The notes beneath the pieces are model-generated. The model saw only the letters and a list, made by a program, of their open reading frames with translations. It ran no database searches and was not told the DNA's origin. This document shows, in pieces, positions 47,922 to 48,588 of a DNA stretch of 48,588 nucleotides (its first letter is position 1; the number at the start of each line of letters is the position of its first letter). Location: positions 1 to 48,588 of the forward strand of contig CATJWI010000094.1 in assembly GCA_949744075.1 (NCBI GenBank). Reading direction: 5' to 3'. This DNA is from an uncultured Eubacteriales bacterium (GTDB taxonomy: Bacteria > Bacillota > Clostridia > Oscillospirales > Oscillospiraceae). The translations under genes were made by a program, and so were the position numbers.

Positions 47922-48588
47922 ATGCTGCAATTCGATGAATATAAGGTAAAACTGAACAACCTGAAGCCCGCCCTGGACGACCTCAGCCAGGCCCTGGACC
48001 TGGAGAGCGCGGGGAAGGAACTGGAGATGCTGGAGTCGGAGAGCGCCAGCGAGGGCTTTTGGGACGACCTGGAGAAATCCCAGAAGGCCACGAGAAGGAT
48101 GAACACCCTCCGGGGAAAGCTGGAGAGCCAGAACCGCCGGGAGCGGGAGTGGGACGATCTGCTGACCCTGTGCGAGATGGGCAACGAGATGGAGGATGAG
48201 TCCCTTCTGACCGAGCTGGAGGAGGGCTACGCCAAGCTGGAGTCTGAAATGGAGGAAGCAAGGCTCTCCACCCTTCTCACCGGGGAGTATGACAGCTCCA
48301 ACGTGATCCTCACCATCCACCCCGGCGCCGGAGGGACCGAGGCCCAGGACTGGGCCCAGATGCTCTACCGGATGTATACCCGCTGGACCGAGCGGAAGGG
48401 GTTCACCTATAAGATCATGGACTATCAGGAGGCCGATGAGGCGGGTATCAAGTCGGCCACCATTATGATCGAGGGGGAGAACGCCTACGGTTACCTCCGG
48501 GGGGAGCACGGGGTCCACCGGCTGGTGCGGGTGTCCCCCTTTGACGCCAACGCCAGAAGGCAGACCTCCTTCGCCTCGGTGGAGGTTA
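47922..48588 (+). CDS. prfB: Peptide chain release factor 2, truncated by the window end
   Basis: MLQFDEYKVKLNNLKPALDDLSQALDLESAGKELEMLESESASEGFWDD...NVILTIHPGAGGTEAQDWAQMLYRMYTRW. Confidence 0.92.
   Translation, partial: MLQFDEYKVKLNNLKPALDDLSQALDLESAGKELEMLESESASEGFWDDLEKSQKATRRMNTLRGKLESQNRREREWDDLLTLCEMGNEMEDESLLTELEEGYAKLESEMEEARLSTLLTGEYDSSNVILTIHPGAGGTEAQDWAQMLYRMYTRWTERKGFTYKIMDYQEADEAGIKSATIMIEGENAYGYLRGEHGVHRLVRVSPFDANARRQTSFASVEV

Overview
The window is a chromosomal segment, about 60% GC or higher by eye, from an anaerobic Firmicute that looks like the Oscillospiraceae (taxonomy inferred from gene content). No phage, CRISPR array or IS element was seen. Left to right it holds: an intergenic repeat; tandem M20 peptidases; a secreted M60-like peptidase with a dockerin-like module, overlapping a gene for an SLH protein with a possible cohesin-like domain; EFR1-type ferredoxin/flavodoxin, NUDIX and unknown genes; a ROK regulator divergent from a TRAP transporter/FAD oxidoreductase/two Zn-ADH/sugar kinase operon; an AT-rich double-MerR/ABC module; DUF134-NifX and desulfoferrodoxin; a dpaL-antiporter-RidA operon; two sigma54 activators; an NhaC/YgeY-remnant/PepD operon; a GntP permease/MaoC/CaiB-type/acyl-CoA dehydrogenase operon; a LysR-linked redox cluster including an SLH-FGE-flavodoxin-flavodoxin-cyclophilin-like lipoprotein; two tRNAs; and the start of prfB. 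The two strongest regulatory findings are (1) three sigma54 -24/-12 promoters with candidate upstream activator palindromes at similar distances, two of them sharing TCAAAAT-N12-ATTTTGA, and (2) a 22-bp motif (20/22 identical) placed identically over the -35 boxes of two promoters flanking the LysR-linked redox cluster. All assignments come from reading the sequence; no searches were run.
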